Assembly: GCF_015319355.1 (NCBI RefSeq)
Contig: NZ_JADILU010000003.1
Coordinates: 248,001-312,000 of the forward strand
Length of the DNA: 64,000 nt
Source of the DNA: Psychroserpens luteus
Lineage (GTDB): Bacteria; Bacteroidota; Bacteroidia; Flavobacteriales; Flavobacteriaceae
Reading direction: 5' to 3'
Part shown: positions 36,052 through 44,855 of the stretch, in pieces
How positions within the stretch are numbered: position 1 is the stretch's first letter
Layout of the letters: each line of letters starts with the position of its first letter
Notes under the pieces: generated by a model
What the model was told of the DNA's origin: nothing
What the model saw: only the letters and a program-made list of their open reading frames with translations
Databases searched by the model: none
Translations under genes and position numbers: made by a program

Positions 36052-38190
36052 TTAGGAAATATAATTCCAAATATTCTTGTATTTACTGATCTCACGATAC
36101 GCATTTAAGATTGTTTTATGTTCAGGTTTTATTAATGATGGATCACTGCTAAGTATCCGTTTTGCATGAAAACGAGCATTTTGCAAAATATCTCTATCTT
36201 TAATGACATCTGCTATTTTTAGATTTAAAACACCACTTTGTTGCGTTCCCATAATGTCTCCAGGACCTCTAAGTCGTAAATCTACTTCAGCAATTTCAAA
36301 GCCATCACTAGTTTTTGTCATCGTTTCTAAACGCACTTTGCTATCTTGGCTCAGTTTATGGCTAGTCATTAAAATACAAAAACTTTGTTCTGCACCACGA
36401 CCAACACGTCCTCTTAATTGGTGTAATTGTGATAAACCAAAACGCTCTGCACTTTCAATAATCATTACAGAAGCATTGGGAACATTAACACCAACTTCTA
36501 TTACAGTTGTCGCAACCATAATTTGTGTTTCTCCTTTGACGAAGCGTTGCATTTCAAATTCTTTGTCTACGGGTTTCATTTTTCCATGCACTATGGAAAT
36601 CTGATATTTTGGCTGCGGAAATTCTCTAATAATACTTTCATAGCCATCCATTAAATCTTTATAATCCATGTGTTCACTTTCTTGAATCAACGGATAAACG
36701 ATATAAATCTGTCTGCCTTTTTCAATTTCATCACGCATAAATCGCATCACTTTGAGTCGATTTGAATCGTAACGATGAACCGTTTTTATGGCTTGTCTTC
36801 CTGGTGGTAATTCGTCGATAACTGAGATGTCTAAATCGCCATAAACAGACATGGCTAAAGTACGCGGAATTGGCGTTGCAGTCATCACCAAAACATGTGG
36901 TGGAATGATGTTAGTTTCGTTCTCGTTTGATAGGGTAGAGGAAGGGCCTTTTTTCCATAATTTAGATCGTTGCGCAACTCCAAAACGGTGTTGCTCATCA
37001 ATAATCGCAAGCCCTAAATTTTTGAATTTAACCTTATCTTCGAGTAGTGCATGTGTGCCTATTAAAATTTGTAAATCGCCATTTTCTAGAGATTCGTGAA
37101 TTTTTCTTCGTTGTGAAGTAGTACTTGAACCCGTAAGTATTTGAATACTGATATTCAATTTATTAGCTAGCTCACTTAATCCTTGGTAGTGTTGTACTGA
37201 CAAAATTGCAGTCGGAGCCATTAAGCACGCTTGAAAACCATTGTCAAGCGCCATAAGCATTGACATGAACGCGACTATTGTTTTTCCAGAACCAACATCG
37301 CCTTGTAAAAGTCGATTCATTTGCGCATTACTTCCTAAATCATGTCTAATTTCTTTGAGAACTCGTTTTTGAGCGCTGGTTAATTCAAATGGTAAATGAT
37401 CATTATAGAACGAATTGAAATATGTGCCAACCGATTTAAAAGGAACGCCTTTTATTTTTGATTTATGGATGAGATTCTTTAAAATTAATTGCAACTGAAT
37501 GTAGAATAATTCTTCAAATTTTAACCTGAATTCTGCACGTGCTAATAGCTCATTATTTTTAGGGAAATGAACGTTGAAAAGAGCATCGCTTTTTGAAAGT
37601 AATTTGAGTTCAGAAATGATAGATTCTGGAAGCGTTTCAACAAAGCGCCTATTGGTTTCTAAAAACAAATTTTGCATGATGTTATTCATCACTTTATTTG
37701 TGACACCTTTGTTAGATGATTTTTCGGTGGACGGATAAACAGCTTGCATGGATGAGTGTAAATTCTGTTCGTGAACCTTTAAAAGTTCGAATTCTGGATG
37801 TGGCATGCTAAAGACGCCATTGAACCAATTCACTTTTCCGAAGATCACATAAGGCGTATTGGGTTTTATGTTCTCTTTAATCCATTTTTGACCACGAAAC
37901 CAGACTAAATCCATGCGACCAGTATCGTCTTGAAATGTAGCAAGAAGTCGTTTGCCTCTTTTTTGCGCTATTTCTTTAAAGCCAGTGATATTGCCAATGA
38001 TTTGAACCTCTGCGCTATTGCGTTGTAATTCTTTGATTTTGTAATATTTGGTGCGATCTAAATAACGATTTGGAAATAAGTTAATTAAATCCTGATAGGT
38101 ATGAATTCCCAATTCGCTTCGCAGTAAATCTGCGCGATTGGGTCCAACACCTTTGAGGTAATCTATAGGAGCTTGAAGTTTAGAACTCAT
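36052..38190 (-). CDS. recG: ATP-dependent DNA helicase RecG
   Basis: Branch-migrating helicase that rescues stalled forks and processes recombination intermediates. The ATG at 38190 (MSSKLQAPIDYLKGVGPNRADLLRSELG) is chosen over one six codons upstream. The N-terminal wedge/OB domain contains LINLFPNRYLDRT. Helicase motifs are LLQGDVGSGKTIVAFM (Walker A), IIDEQHRFGVAQR (DEQH box), MTATPIPRTLA and QLRGRVGRG. The TRG element is SGVLNLKIADV-like. Length (712 residues) is normal. Confidence 0.96.
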   Translation of the reverse strand: MSSKLQAPIDYLKGVGPNRADLLRSELGIHTYQDLINLFPNRYLDRTKYYKIKELQRNSAEVQIIGNITGFKEIAQKRGKRLLATFQDDTGRMDLVWFRGQKWIKENIKPNTPYVIFGKVNWFNGVFSMPHPEFELLKVHEQNLHSSMQAVYPSTEKSSNKGVTNKVMNNIMQNLFLETNRRFVETLPESIISELKLLSKSDALFNVHFPKNNELLARAEFRLKFEELFYIQLQLILKNLIHKSKIKGVPFKSVGTYFNSFYNDHLPFELTSAQKRVLKEIRHDLGSNAQMNRLLQGDVGSGKTIVAFMSMLMALDNGFQACLMAPTAILSVQHYQGLSELANKLNISIQILTGSSTTSQRRKIHESLENGDLQILIGTHALLEDKVKFKNLGLAIIDEQHRFGVAQRSKLWKKGPSSTLSNENETNIIPPHVLVMTATPIPRTLAMSVYGDLDISVIDELPPGRQAIKTVHRYDSNRLKVMRFMRDEIEKGRQIYIVYPLIQESEHMDYKDLMDGYESIIREFPQPKYQISIVHGKMKPVDKEFEMQRFVKGETQIMVATTVIEVGVNVPNASVMIIESAERFGLSQLHQLRGRVGRGAEQSFCILMTSHKLSQDSKVRLETMTKTSDGFEIAEVDLRLRGPGDIMGTQQSGVLNLKIADVIKDRDILQNARFHAKRILSSDPSLIKPEHKTILNAYREISKYKNIWNYIS

Positions 38191-38292
38191 AGTTGCGAAT
38201 TTACCCAATTCCTTTGAAAAAAGGAATCTATAAAGTGAATGAAATGAAGATTAAATAAAGCGTAATAATATTTTTTATGACTAAAAGCGAAT

Positions 38293-38330
38293 CTCAGTCA
38301 TTTCGAACAAAGTGAGAAATCACACAAGCA
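38293..38330 (+). repeat. Repeat copy 1 flanking the GIY-YIG gene
   Basis: Begins TCAGTCATTTCGAACAAAG and continues TGAGAAATCACACAAGC. It closely matches the copy at 38659-38693 and, inverted, the copy at 38733-38761. It lies 27 bp before the GIY-YIG start. Confidence 0.75.
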
Positions 38331-38356
38331 GCTAAAAAAATTACTTATATTTCAAT

Positions 38357-38656
38357 ATGCTTTACAATTATTTCGTTTATATCATAGCAAATGAATATCG
38401 TACTACTTTGTATATTGGTGTAACTAATAATATTCAAAAGAGGCTATCGCAGCATTACTTTGATAGTCAAAACGCTAAATTATCTTTCGCTGGAAAATAC
38501 AATTGCTATTATTTAGTTTATTATGAAGGATTTGAAGATTCTAAATCAGCAATTTATAGAGAAAAAATTCTTAAAAAGTGGAGTAGAGCAAAGAAAAATA
38601 AACTTATTTCAGATTTCAGTCCTAAATGGGAAACTTTAAATCATCAGGTTGTATGA
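38357..38656 (+). CDS. GIY-YIG nuclease family protein
   Basis: A 99-residue single-domain GIY-YIG endonuclease-like protein (UvrC-N/SLX1 type fold). YFVYIIANE provides the first motif and YIGVTNNIQKRLSQH the YIG motif with the catalytic Arg; IYREKILKKWSRAKK holds the metal-binding Glu. Free-standing members of this family are often multicopy in Bacteroidota. This one is bracketed by short repeats on both sides (38293, 38659, 38733), which suggests a mobile or repeat-linked element rather than a host repair gene. The start is the ATG at 38357. Confidence 0.88.
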   Translation: MLYNYFVYIIANEYRTTLYIGVTNNIQKRLSQHYFDSQNAKLSFAGKYNCYYLVYYEGFEDSKSAIYREKILKKWSRAKKNKLISDFSPKWETLNHQVV

Positions 38657-38658
38657 TT

Positions 38659-38693
38659 TGTCGTTTCGAACTTAGTCAGAAATAACACAAGAA
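38659..38693 (+). repeat. Repeat copy 2, direct orientation
   Basis: Starts TTGTCGTTTCGAACTTAG and ends GAAATAACACAAGAAG, aligned with copy 1 at about 28 of 36 positions. It begins within 3 bp of the GIY-YIG stop. Confidence 0.7.
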
Positions 38694-38732
38694 GAAATTT
38701 AGTAATAGAATATATTGAACTTACATTAATAA

Positions 38733-38761
38733 TGTGATCTCTCCCGTTGGTCGAGATGACA
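38733..38761 (-). repeat. Repeat copy 3, inverted orientation
   Basis: On the minus strand it reads TGTCATCTCGACCAACGGGA then GAGATCACA, matching copy 1 (GTCATTTCGAAC...GAGAAATCACA). Together copies 1 and 3 form an inverted pair around the GIY-YIG gene. Confidence 0.7.
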
Positions 38762-38802
38762 GAAAAACCGTATTTTGGTCTCATCTTTGATAAAACCTAC
38801 AT

Positions 38803-40803
38803 ATGAAACGATTATTTCAATTTGTATTCTTCTTGTTTTTCTTCGGAAATGTAACCGCTCAGCAAACGGATTATGTGGATTTTAAGTTGTTGCATGGTAC
38901 ACTTTCGGTTGAGTCAGATTCTTCAACGGTTTATGGTCAGGTTAAGGTGAAATTCGAGATTCTAAAAGATGTGGATTCAGTTTTTATTGATGCTATTGAT
39001 ATGAAATTCGATTTTCTTGGTGATCCTAACCAAGGAGTGAAATTTAATTACGATGGTAAAAAATTGTGGATTATATCTGATTTTCAGTCCAATAAAGAAT
39101 ATGCTGTTTTCTTTAATTATGAAGCTCAGCCTAGAAAAGCTTTGTATTTTACAAAAGTGAATGTTGATGATCAAATTTGGACACAAGGTCAAGGGAAGTA
39201 CACTAGTAACTGGCTCCCAAGCATAGATGATGTCAACGATAAGATAGAATTTGATTTGTTAATTACATATGAAAATGGTTATGAAGTTTTAGCTAACGGT
39301 AAATTAATTGATAAAGAAGTTGGGGAAGGATTTACAAAATGGCATTACGACATGCAAAAACCGATGTCCAGCTATTTAGTCGCTTTAGCAATAGGTAAAT
39401 ACAACAAAAAAATAGAAACTTCAAATAGTGGAATTCCTCTAGAATACTACTATTATCCAGAAGATTCTCTAAAAGTGGAACCAACCTATCGCTACTCAAA
39501 GCAAATGTTTGATTTCCTGGAAGCCGAAATTGGTTTTCCATATCCTTGGCAAAACTACAAGCAAGTGCCTGTAAAAGACTTTTTGTATTCTGGGATGGAG
39601 AATACGAGTTTAACAATATTCTCAGATGGTTTTGTTGTTGATTCAATTGGTTTTAATGATAGAAATTACATTACAGTCAATGCGCACGAGTTGGCGCATC
39701 AATGGTTTGGGGATTTGGTGACATCAACTTCTAGTGAGCATCACTGGCTTCAAGAAGGATTCGCGACGTATTATGCGTTGTTGGCAGAGCGTGATGTTTT
39801 TGGCGATGACCATTATTACTGGCAATTGTTTGAAAATGCACAAGAGTTGATTGCTCAAGATAAAGCTGAGCAAAGCACGTCGTTATTAGATCCAAAATCT
39901 AGTAGTACAACTTTTTATAAAAAAGGAGCTTGGGCTTTACATGTGTTGAGAGAGCAGGTTGGTGATTCGGCTTTTAAAGAAGGAGTGAAAACGTATTTGA
40001 ATAAACATCAATTCGGAAATGTGAAAACTAGCGATTTTATTTCTGAAGTTGAAAAATCAAGCCAACAAGATTTATCTGTCTTTGTAAACGATTGGTTTAC
40101 TGAGGTGACGCTTCCGGAAGATGCTATGGTAAAAAGTCTTAAGAAGTCTGCTTTTATGCGAGAATACATGGATGTTGATTGCCATGTGTATTCTCAAAAA
40201 TGCAAGGATTACTTGGTTTCTAATATTTCCGATAAGGCAAAAATAAAGGTGGTGAGTCAAATTTCTAATCATATCGAAGTTGAGGCTTTTAGAAATAATT
40301 TAGAAGTAAGACAAGCCATTGCTCAGTATGTTGGTGAGATTCCGAAGGAACTAAAAACAGAATACGAATCGCTATTAAACGATAAATCCTATCTAACAAT
40401 AGAAGTTGCTTTATATAATTTATGGGTTAATTTTCCAGAGGAACGCGTCAAATACTTACATAAAACCAAAGATATCAAAGGTTTTAACGATTATAATGTG
40501 CGGTTGCTTTGGTTAGTGTTACATTTAAACACGATAGAATTTCAGCCAGAGCAAAAACAAGCTGTTTTAAACGAATTAATTGGGTATAGTTTACCTGGTC
40601 AGCATTTTGAATTACGAATGAAAGCGTTTGATTACTTAAAATTAATTGGCGGATTTGAAGTGGAGTCTTTAAAAAGTCTTTTAGATGCTACGAAACATCA
40701 TAACTGGCGATTTTCTAAATACGCAAAAGAATTAATTACAGAATTGGTGAAAGAAAGTACATATAAGCAAATGTTTGAGCAATTTAAAATCGATCAAGAG
40801 TGA
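38803..40803 (+). CDS. M1 family metallopeptidase (aminopeptidase N-like)
   Basis: Exported zinc aminopeptidase of 666 residues. A signal peptide (ending FGNVTAQ) precedes the beta-saddle domain; the exopeptidase motif is GMENTSL, and the zinc site is HELAHQWFGD with H295, E296, H299 and E318 at the canonical HExxH-18x-E spacing. The C-terminal domain is shorter than in E. coli PepN. It probably removes N-terminal residues from peptides in the periplasm or at the surface. Its stop TGA overlaps the GTG start of the first patatin gene, so they are translationally coupled. Confidence 0.94.
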   Translation: MKRLFQFVFFLFFFGNVTAQQTDYVDFKLLHGTLSVESDSSTVYGQVKVKFEILKDVDSVFIDAIDMKFDFLGDPNQGVKFNYDGKKLWIISDFQSNKEYAVFFNYEAQPRKALYFTKVNVDDQIWTQGQGKYTSNWLPSIDDVNDKIEFDLLITYENGYEVLANGKLIDKEVGEGFTKWHYDMQKPMSSYLVALAIGKYNKKIETSNSGIPLEYYYYPEDSLKVEPTYRYSKQMFDFLEAEIGFPYPWQNYKQVPVKDFLYSGMENTSLTIFSDGFVVDSIGFNDRNYITVNAHELAHQWFGDLVTSTSSEHHWLQEGFATYYALLAERDVFGDDHYYWQLFENAQELIAQDKAEQSTSLLDPKSSSTTFYKKGAWALHVLREQVGDSAFKEGVKTYLNKHQFGNVKTSDFISEVEKSSQQDLSVFVNDWFTEVTLPEDAMVKSLKKSAFMREYMDVDCHVYSQKCKDYLVSNISDKAKIKVVSQISNHIEVEAFRNNLEVRQAIAQYVGEIPKELKTEYESLLNDKSYLTIEVALYNLWVNFPEERVKYLHKTKDIKGFNDYNVRLLWLVLHLNTIEFQPEQKQAVLNELIGYSLPGQHFELRMKAFDYLKLIGGFEVESLKSLLDATKHHNWRFSKYAKELITELVKESTYKQMFEQFKIDQE

Positions 40804-41711
40804 GAGCGTTAGTGATATCTGGAGGTGGAAGTAAAGGTGCCTTTGCAGGAGGTGTTGCGCAGTATCTTATTGAAAATAAAAAACTTAATTACGATATTTT
40901 TATTGGTACCTCGACAGGTAGCTTGTTGGTGTCACATTTGGCTCTTAAGAATATTGATAAGATAAAAAATGTGTATACTAACGTGACTCAATCGTCCATT
41001 TTTAATGTGTGTCCATTTATTATCAAAAGAAAAAAAAGTATTGAAACTATTGGAATTCATCATTTTAATGTCTTGAAGAATATTTTAAAAGGGAGTAAGA
41101 CTTTTGGCGAGAGTTTTAATTTAAAGGAGCTAATCCGTAATACTCTTTCACGTGAAGAATTTGAGACTTTAAAACAAAGCTCGGTAGATGTAGTAGTGAC
41201 TGTTTCGAATTTGTCATTGAATCAAGTCGAATATAAATCTATTAAGAATTTTAGTTACGAAGCGTATTGTGACTGGGTTTGGATATCTTGTAATTATACA
41301 CCATTCATGTCGTTGGTGAAAAAGAACGGTTGTGAATATGCTGATGGTGGTTTGGGTTCTATGGTGCCTATTGAAGAGGCTATTAAAAGAGGAGCAACAG
41401 TGGTTGATGCTATTGTTTTGCAAACTGAAGTTTCGCAGCTTAACAGAATGCCTTCTTTGAATGCGTTTTCGTTATTGACTAATATGTTTGCTTTTATGTT
41501 GGATCGGATTGAAAACAGTAATATTAGAATTGGTAAATTCGTGGCAACCAACGAAAATGCTATTATTAATTTTTACTACACACCAACTGTGCTTACTACT
41601 AATTCGTTAATATTTGAAAAAGAAAAAATGACACAATGGTGGCAAAGAGGATTTAACTTTGCAAAATATAGAGATGAGGAAGTTAGTGAGTTGAATACTA
41701 TATCAGAATAA
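40800..41711 (+). CDS. Patatin-like phospholipase family protein (copy 1)
   Basis: Serine-Asp dyad lipid acyl hydrolase, 303 residues, beginning with a GTG that overlaps the stop of the M1 peptidase (GTGA). The oxyanion motif is SGGGSKGAFAGGVA, the nucleophile elbow is GTSTGS and the catalytic Asp is in YADGGLGSMVPI. There is no signal peptide, so it acts in the cytosol or at the inner membrane face. It is followed at 41760 by a paralogue, and the 5' ends of the two are nearly identical at DNA level. Confidence 0.92.
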   Translation: MRALVISGGGSKGAFAGGVAQYLIENKKLNYDIFIGTSTGSLLVSHLALKNIDKIKNVYTNVTQSSIFNVCPFIIKRKKSIETIGIHHFNVLKNILKGSKTFGESFNLKELIRNTLSREEFETLKQSSVDVVVTVSNLSLNQVEYKSIKNFSYEAYCDWVWISCNYTPFMSLVKKNGCEYADGGLGSMVPIEEAIKRGATVVDAIVLQTEVSQLNRMPSLNAFSLLTNMFAFMLDRIENSNIRIGKFVATNENAIINFYYTPTVLTTNSLIFEKEKMTQWWQRGFNFAKYRDEEVSELNTISE

Positions 41712-41759
41712 GAAGTAAATAGTTTATAATTTTATGATTAAAATAAAAAACACATTCAT

Positions 41760-42641
41760 TTGAGAGCATTGGTGATATCTGGAGGAGGAAGTAAAGGAGC
41801 GTTTGCAGGAGGTGTTGCGCAATATTTGATGGAAAACCAAGGTCGAAAATATGATATGTTTTTAGGAACGTCAACTGGGAGTTTACTGGTAAATCATTTG
41901 GCTTTGGGAGATATTGGGAAATTGTACGATGTTTTTACAAACGTGCAACAACACGATATTTTTAGTATTAGTCCTTTTGTGCAGCGCAAAAAAGGAGATC
42001 GTGAATATGTGTCTATTGATTTCGTGAATTCACTTTGGCAATTTATTAGGCGTAAACGTACGTTTGGAGAGAGTAAAGCGCTAAGGCGTCACATAAAACG
42101 TAATTTCACAGAAGAAGAATATAATAGAATCAAGGAGACAAAAGAGGATGTCGTAGTTACTGTGTCGAACTTGTCTATGAATCGTGTGGAGTATAAGTCT
42201 ATTAAAGATTACTCTTATGAGGAATACTGTACTTGGGTTTGGATTTCTTGTAACTATATTCCGTTTATGTCGTTAGCAACCGTAGATGGTTATGAGTATG
42301 CAGATGGTGGTTTAGGATGTGTGATTCCTATACGAGAAGCCATTATACGTGGTGCTACAGAAATTGATGCCATCGTTTTAGAGGCAGAGCAAATGGAGCG
42401 TTCTAAGGTTTTGGGTAAAAATCCATTCTCTCTTATGCTTAATTTGTTCGGTCATTTATTGGATCAGGTAGAGAAAAATGATATTGTGATTGGTAAACTT
42501 GCTGCAAAAAATAGAGGAGTAAAACTCAATCTGTATTATACGCCAACCAGTTTAACCGAAAACTCTTTGATTTTTAGTAAACGTTTAATGACAAAATGGT
42601 GGGAGCAAGGGTATGAATATGCTCAAAATAAACATGAGTAA
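41760..42641 (+). CDS. Patatin-like phospholipase family protein (copy 2)
   Basis: A 293-residue tandem paralogue of the preceding gene with the same motifs (SGGGSKGAFAGGVA, GTSTGS, YADGGLGCVIPI). The start is TTG: it aligns exactly with the GTG start of copy 1 and the only nearby ATG (41734) is out of frame. The intergenic gap is 48 bp. Copies differ mainly in the middle (KGDREYVSIDFVNSLWQF in copy 2), so they may prefer different lipids. The pair probably continues the peptidase transcript. Confidence 0.92.
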   Translation: MRALVISGGGSKGAFAGGVAQYLMENQGRKYDMFLGTSTGSLLVNHLALGDIGKLYDVFTNVQQHDIFSISPFVQRKKGDREYVSIDFVNSLWQFIRRKRTFGESKALRRHIKRNFTEEEYNRIKETKEDVVVTVSNLSMNRVEYKSIKDYSYEEYCTWVWISCNYIPFMSLATVDGYEYADGGLGCVIPIREAIIRGATEIDAIVLEAEQMERSKVLGKNPFSLMLNLFGHLLDQVEKNDIVIGKLAAKNRGVKLNLYYTPTSLTENSLIFSKRLMTKWWEQGYEYAQNKHE

Positions 42642-42659
42642 ACCTTGAATTATAAATGT

Positions 42660-43178
42660 CTACCAAATATTAGAAACCTCTTCTTTTATATAGGATAATG
42701 CTGCATCACTTGGTGATCTTTTGTCTATCATATCGGTTAAAATAACTTCACGAAGTTTGTCTGCGCTATCAACTTTGTCTGATAAATTTGCTTTTCTAAT
42801 CATTTGAATCGTTGCGTTTTTAGCAGTCGAAGTGATGCTCCAACATTCTTCTGTAACGTAAATTTGTTGTGCTAAATTATGATCAAATTCTTGTTCAATG
42901 TTTGCAATAAGTAATGATTCGTAATCTTCTTTACTTGAAGAAGTTGGGTTGACTCTAAATAGTATTTTAGAGGGTTTAATTCTTTCTAGGTATAACGACA
43001 GACGCTCATAGGCTTGAAGACGCACAGGAAGTGAGTCTTTTTGTAAATCTTTTTTGATTAAAAACTCACGACGACTATTTTCGTTTTGTATGTGTTCTTT
43101 AAAAAAGAAAAAAGCAATTCCTCCTGTGATCAAAGCAGGAATGCAATATGATAAAAGTTCTAAAATGTCAAGATTCAT
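42660..43178 (-). CDS. Conserved hypothetical membrane-anchored protein
   Basis: A 172-residue protein with one N-terminal helix (about 8-26), then a helical cytosolic domain (LPVRLQAYERLSLYLERIKPSKIL, IEQEFDHNLAQQIYVTEECW). I recognise it as a Flavobacteriaceae-type conserved protein without a known function. It is 50 bp downstream of the glutamate-synthase-like gene on the same strand and converges on patatin copy 2. Confidence 0.75.
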   Translation of the reverse strand: MNLDILELLSYCIPALITGGIAFFFFKEHIQNENSRREFLIKKDLQKDSLPVRLQAYERLSLYLERIKPSKILFRVNPTSSSKEDYESLLIANIEQEFDHNLAQQIYVTEECWSITSTAKNATIQMIRKANLSDKVDSADKLREVILTDMIDKRSPSDAALSYIKEEVSNIW

Positions 43179-43228
43179 AATTGGACTTTGTGTTTAAAAT
43201 GTAAACTTAATTATTTTTAAATTATTGT

Positions 43229-44782
43229 TTAATAGTTTCCGCCTAAATGCATACAATTTTTTAAATCTTGCATAGAGGTGAAAGGTACTTTAGTTTTGTG
43301 ATATTGGTATGTGCTTGAAAGTTCTTTTGATAAGTTGTGATCGTCTACATTGACCTCGATATCATCCATGGTAAACTGACAAGGATGCTCATAACCTGCA
43401 GCATGAGTGATTTCGATAAATTCTTTTCTAAAAGTTTTAAAGTATTGAGCAAGCCTTACAGATTTGAGCGTGGGATCAATACCATTTTGCAACCATTTGC
43501 TTTGTGTCGCAACACCACTAGGGCATTTGTTGGTATGGCAAACTTGCGCTTGGATGCAGCCAATACTCATCATTGCTTCACGAGCTACATTAATAACATC
43601 TGCACCCATAGCAAAGGCCATTGCAGCTTTTGCAGGAAAACCTAACTTACCACTACCAATAAATACGATTCGTTCAGAAAGGCCTTTGTTTTTAAATAAT
43701 TTATATAAATCTCCAAATCCGTAAACCCAAGGTAGGGATACGTGGTCTGCAAAACTTGGAGGAGCAGCTCCTGTTCCTCCTTCACCACCATCAACGGTAA
43801 TAAAATCTGGACCTTTTCCTGTAGCTACCATAATATCAGCAAGTTCTTCCCATTGTTCTAATTTGCCAATAGCAGCTTTAATACCAACAGGTAAGCCAGT
43901 GGCTTCAGCGATTTTCTCAATGAAATCTACCATATCTGGTACATTGCTAAATGCCTTATGGTTTGGAGGAGAAAGTACATCTTTACCAACTTCTACACCT
44001 CTAATTTCAGCTATTTCAGGAGTGATTTTAGCTCCTGGTAAAACGCCACCTTTTCCTGGTTTTGCTCCTTGAGAAAGCTTTACTTCTATGGCACGTATAA
44101 AAGGATTTTCTTCAACGAGATTTATTAATTTTTCCATAGAAAAACCGCCATCATTAGCACGAACACCAAAATATCCTGTACCAAAATGGAAAATAACATC
44201 ACCACCATTTCGATGATATGGAGATAGTCCGCCTTCTCCAGTATTGTGGTAAGCATGAGCCATTTTTACACCTTTATTCATAGATTCTACAGCTTTTGCA
44301 GATAAAGACCCAAAACTCATTGCAGATACGTTAATAACAGATGCTGGACGATATGGTTTTTTACGTTTATGAAATGCTCCTATCACTTTAGCACAAGGCA
44401 AAAAACAATGATCAATACTATTTGGGTGATTTTCATCAATTTGATAAGGCATCATTGCATTGTTAATGAATATGTGTTGATGTGCATAAATATCTCTATC
44501 TGTCCCAAAACCTTCGTAATTGTTTTCGTTTTTTGAAGATGCATACACCCATCCACGTTCTATACGATTAAAAGGTAGTTCTTCTCTGTTATTTGCGACT
44601 AGATATTGTCTTAATTCTGGACCAATTTTTTCTAGCATATATCTAAAATGGCCAACAATAGGGAAGTTGTGGCTAATAGTGTGTCTTCGTTGAATGATAT
44701 CCCTCATGGCAATAATAACCAATATTATGAGAATCCACATCCACCATGACATTGATGTGATAGCGTTAATAAATATATCCAT
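43229..44782 (-). CDS. FMN-binding glutamate synthase family protein
   Basis: A 517-residue membrane-anchored protein with the FMN/substrate domain of glutamate synthase (Glu_synthase) and no glutaminase domain. An N-terminal helix (WWMWILIILVIIAMRDII) is followed by AMSFGSLSAKAVESMNKG, NTGEGGLSPYH, KLSQGAKPGKGG, TVDGGEGGTGAAPPSF and the Cys-rich CIQAQVCHTNKCPSGVAT that in GltB binds a [3Fe-4S] cluster. True reaction is unknown for these stand-alone proteins; they are common in Bacteroidota. Confidence 0.92.
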   Translation of the reverse strand: MDIFINAITSMSWWMWILIILVIIAMRDIIQRRHTISHNFPIVGHFRYMLEKIGPELRQYLVANNREELPFNRIERGWVYASSKNENNYEGFGTDRDIYAHQHIFINNAMMPYQIDENHPNSIDHCFLPCAKVIGAFHKRKKPYRPASVINVSAMSFGSLSAKAVESMNKGVKMAHAYHNTGEGGLSPYHRNGGDVIFHFGTGYFGVRANDGGFSMEKLINLVEENPFIRAIEVKLSQGAKPGKGGVLPGAKITPEIAEIRGVEVGKDVLSPPNHKAFSNVPDMVDFIEKIAEATGLPVGIKAAIGKLEQWEELADIMVATGKGPDFITVDGGEGGTGAAPPSFADHVSLPWVYGFGDLYKLFKNKGLSERIVFIGSGKLGFPAKAAMAFAMGADVINVAREAMMSIGCIQAQVCHTNKCPSGVATQSKWLQNGIDPTLKSVRLAQYFKTFRKEFIEITHAAGYEHPCQFTMDDIEVNVDDHNLSKELSSTYQYHKTKVPFTSMQDLKNCMHLGGNY

Positions 44783-44855
44783 TGCGTTTAATTAGTGTGT
44801 TAAAGATGTTTAAATTTCATCGACATAAAAGTAATCATTCTTTATCTTTATAAAA

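Noticed and set aside
38741-38789. Promoter for the M1 peptidase using CATCTTTG at 38782
   Set aside because: The nearest upstream TTG (38747) is 32 nt away, too far for the consensus spacing.
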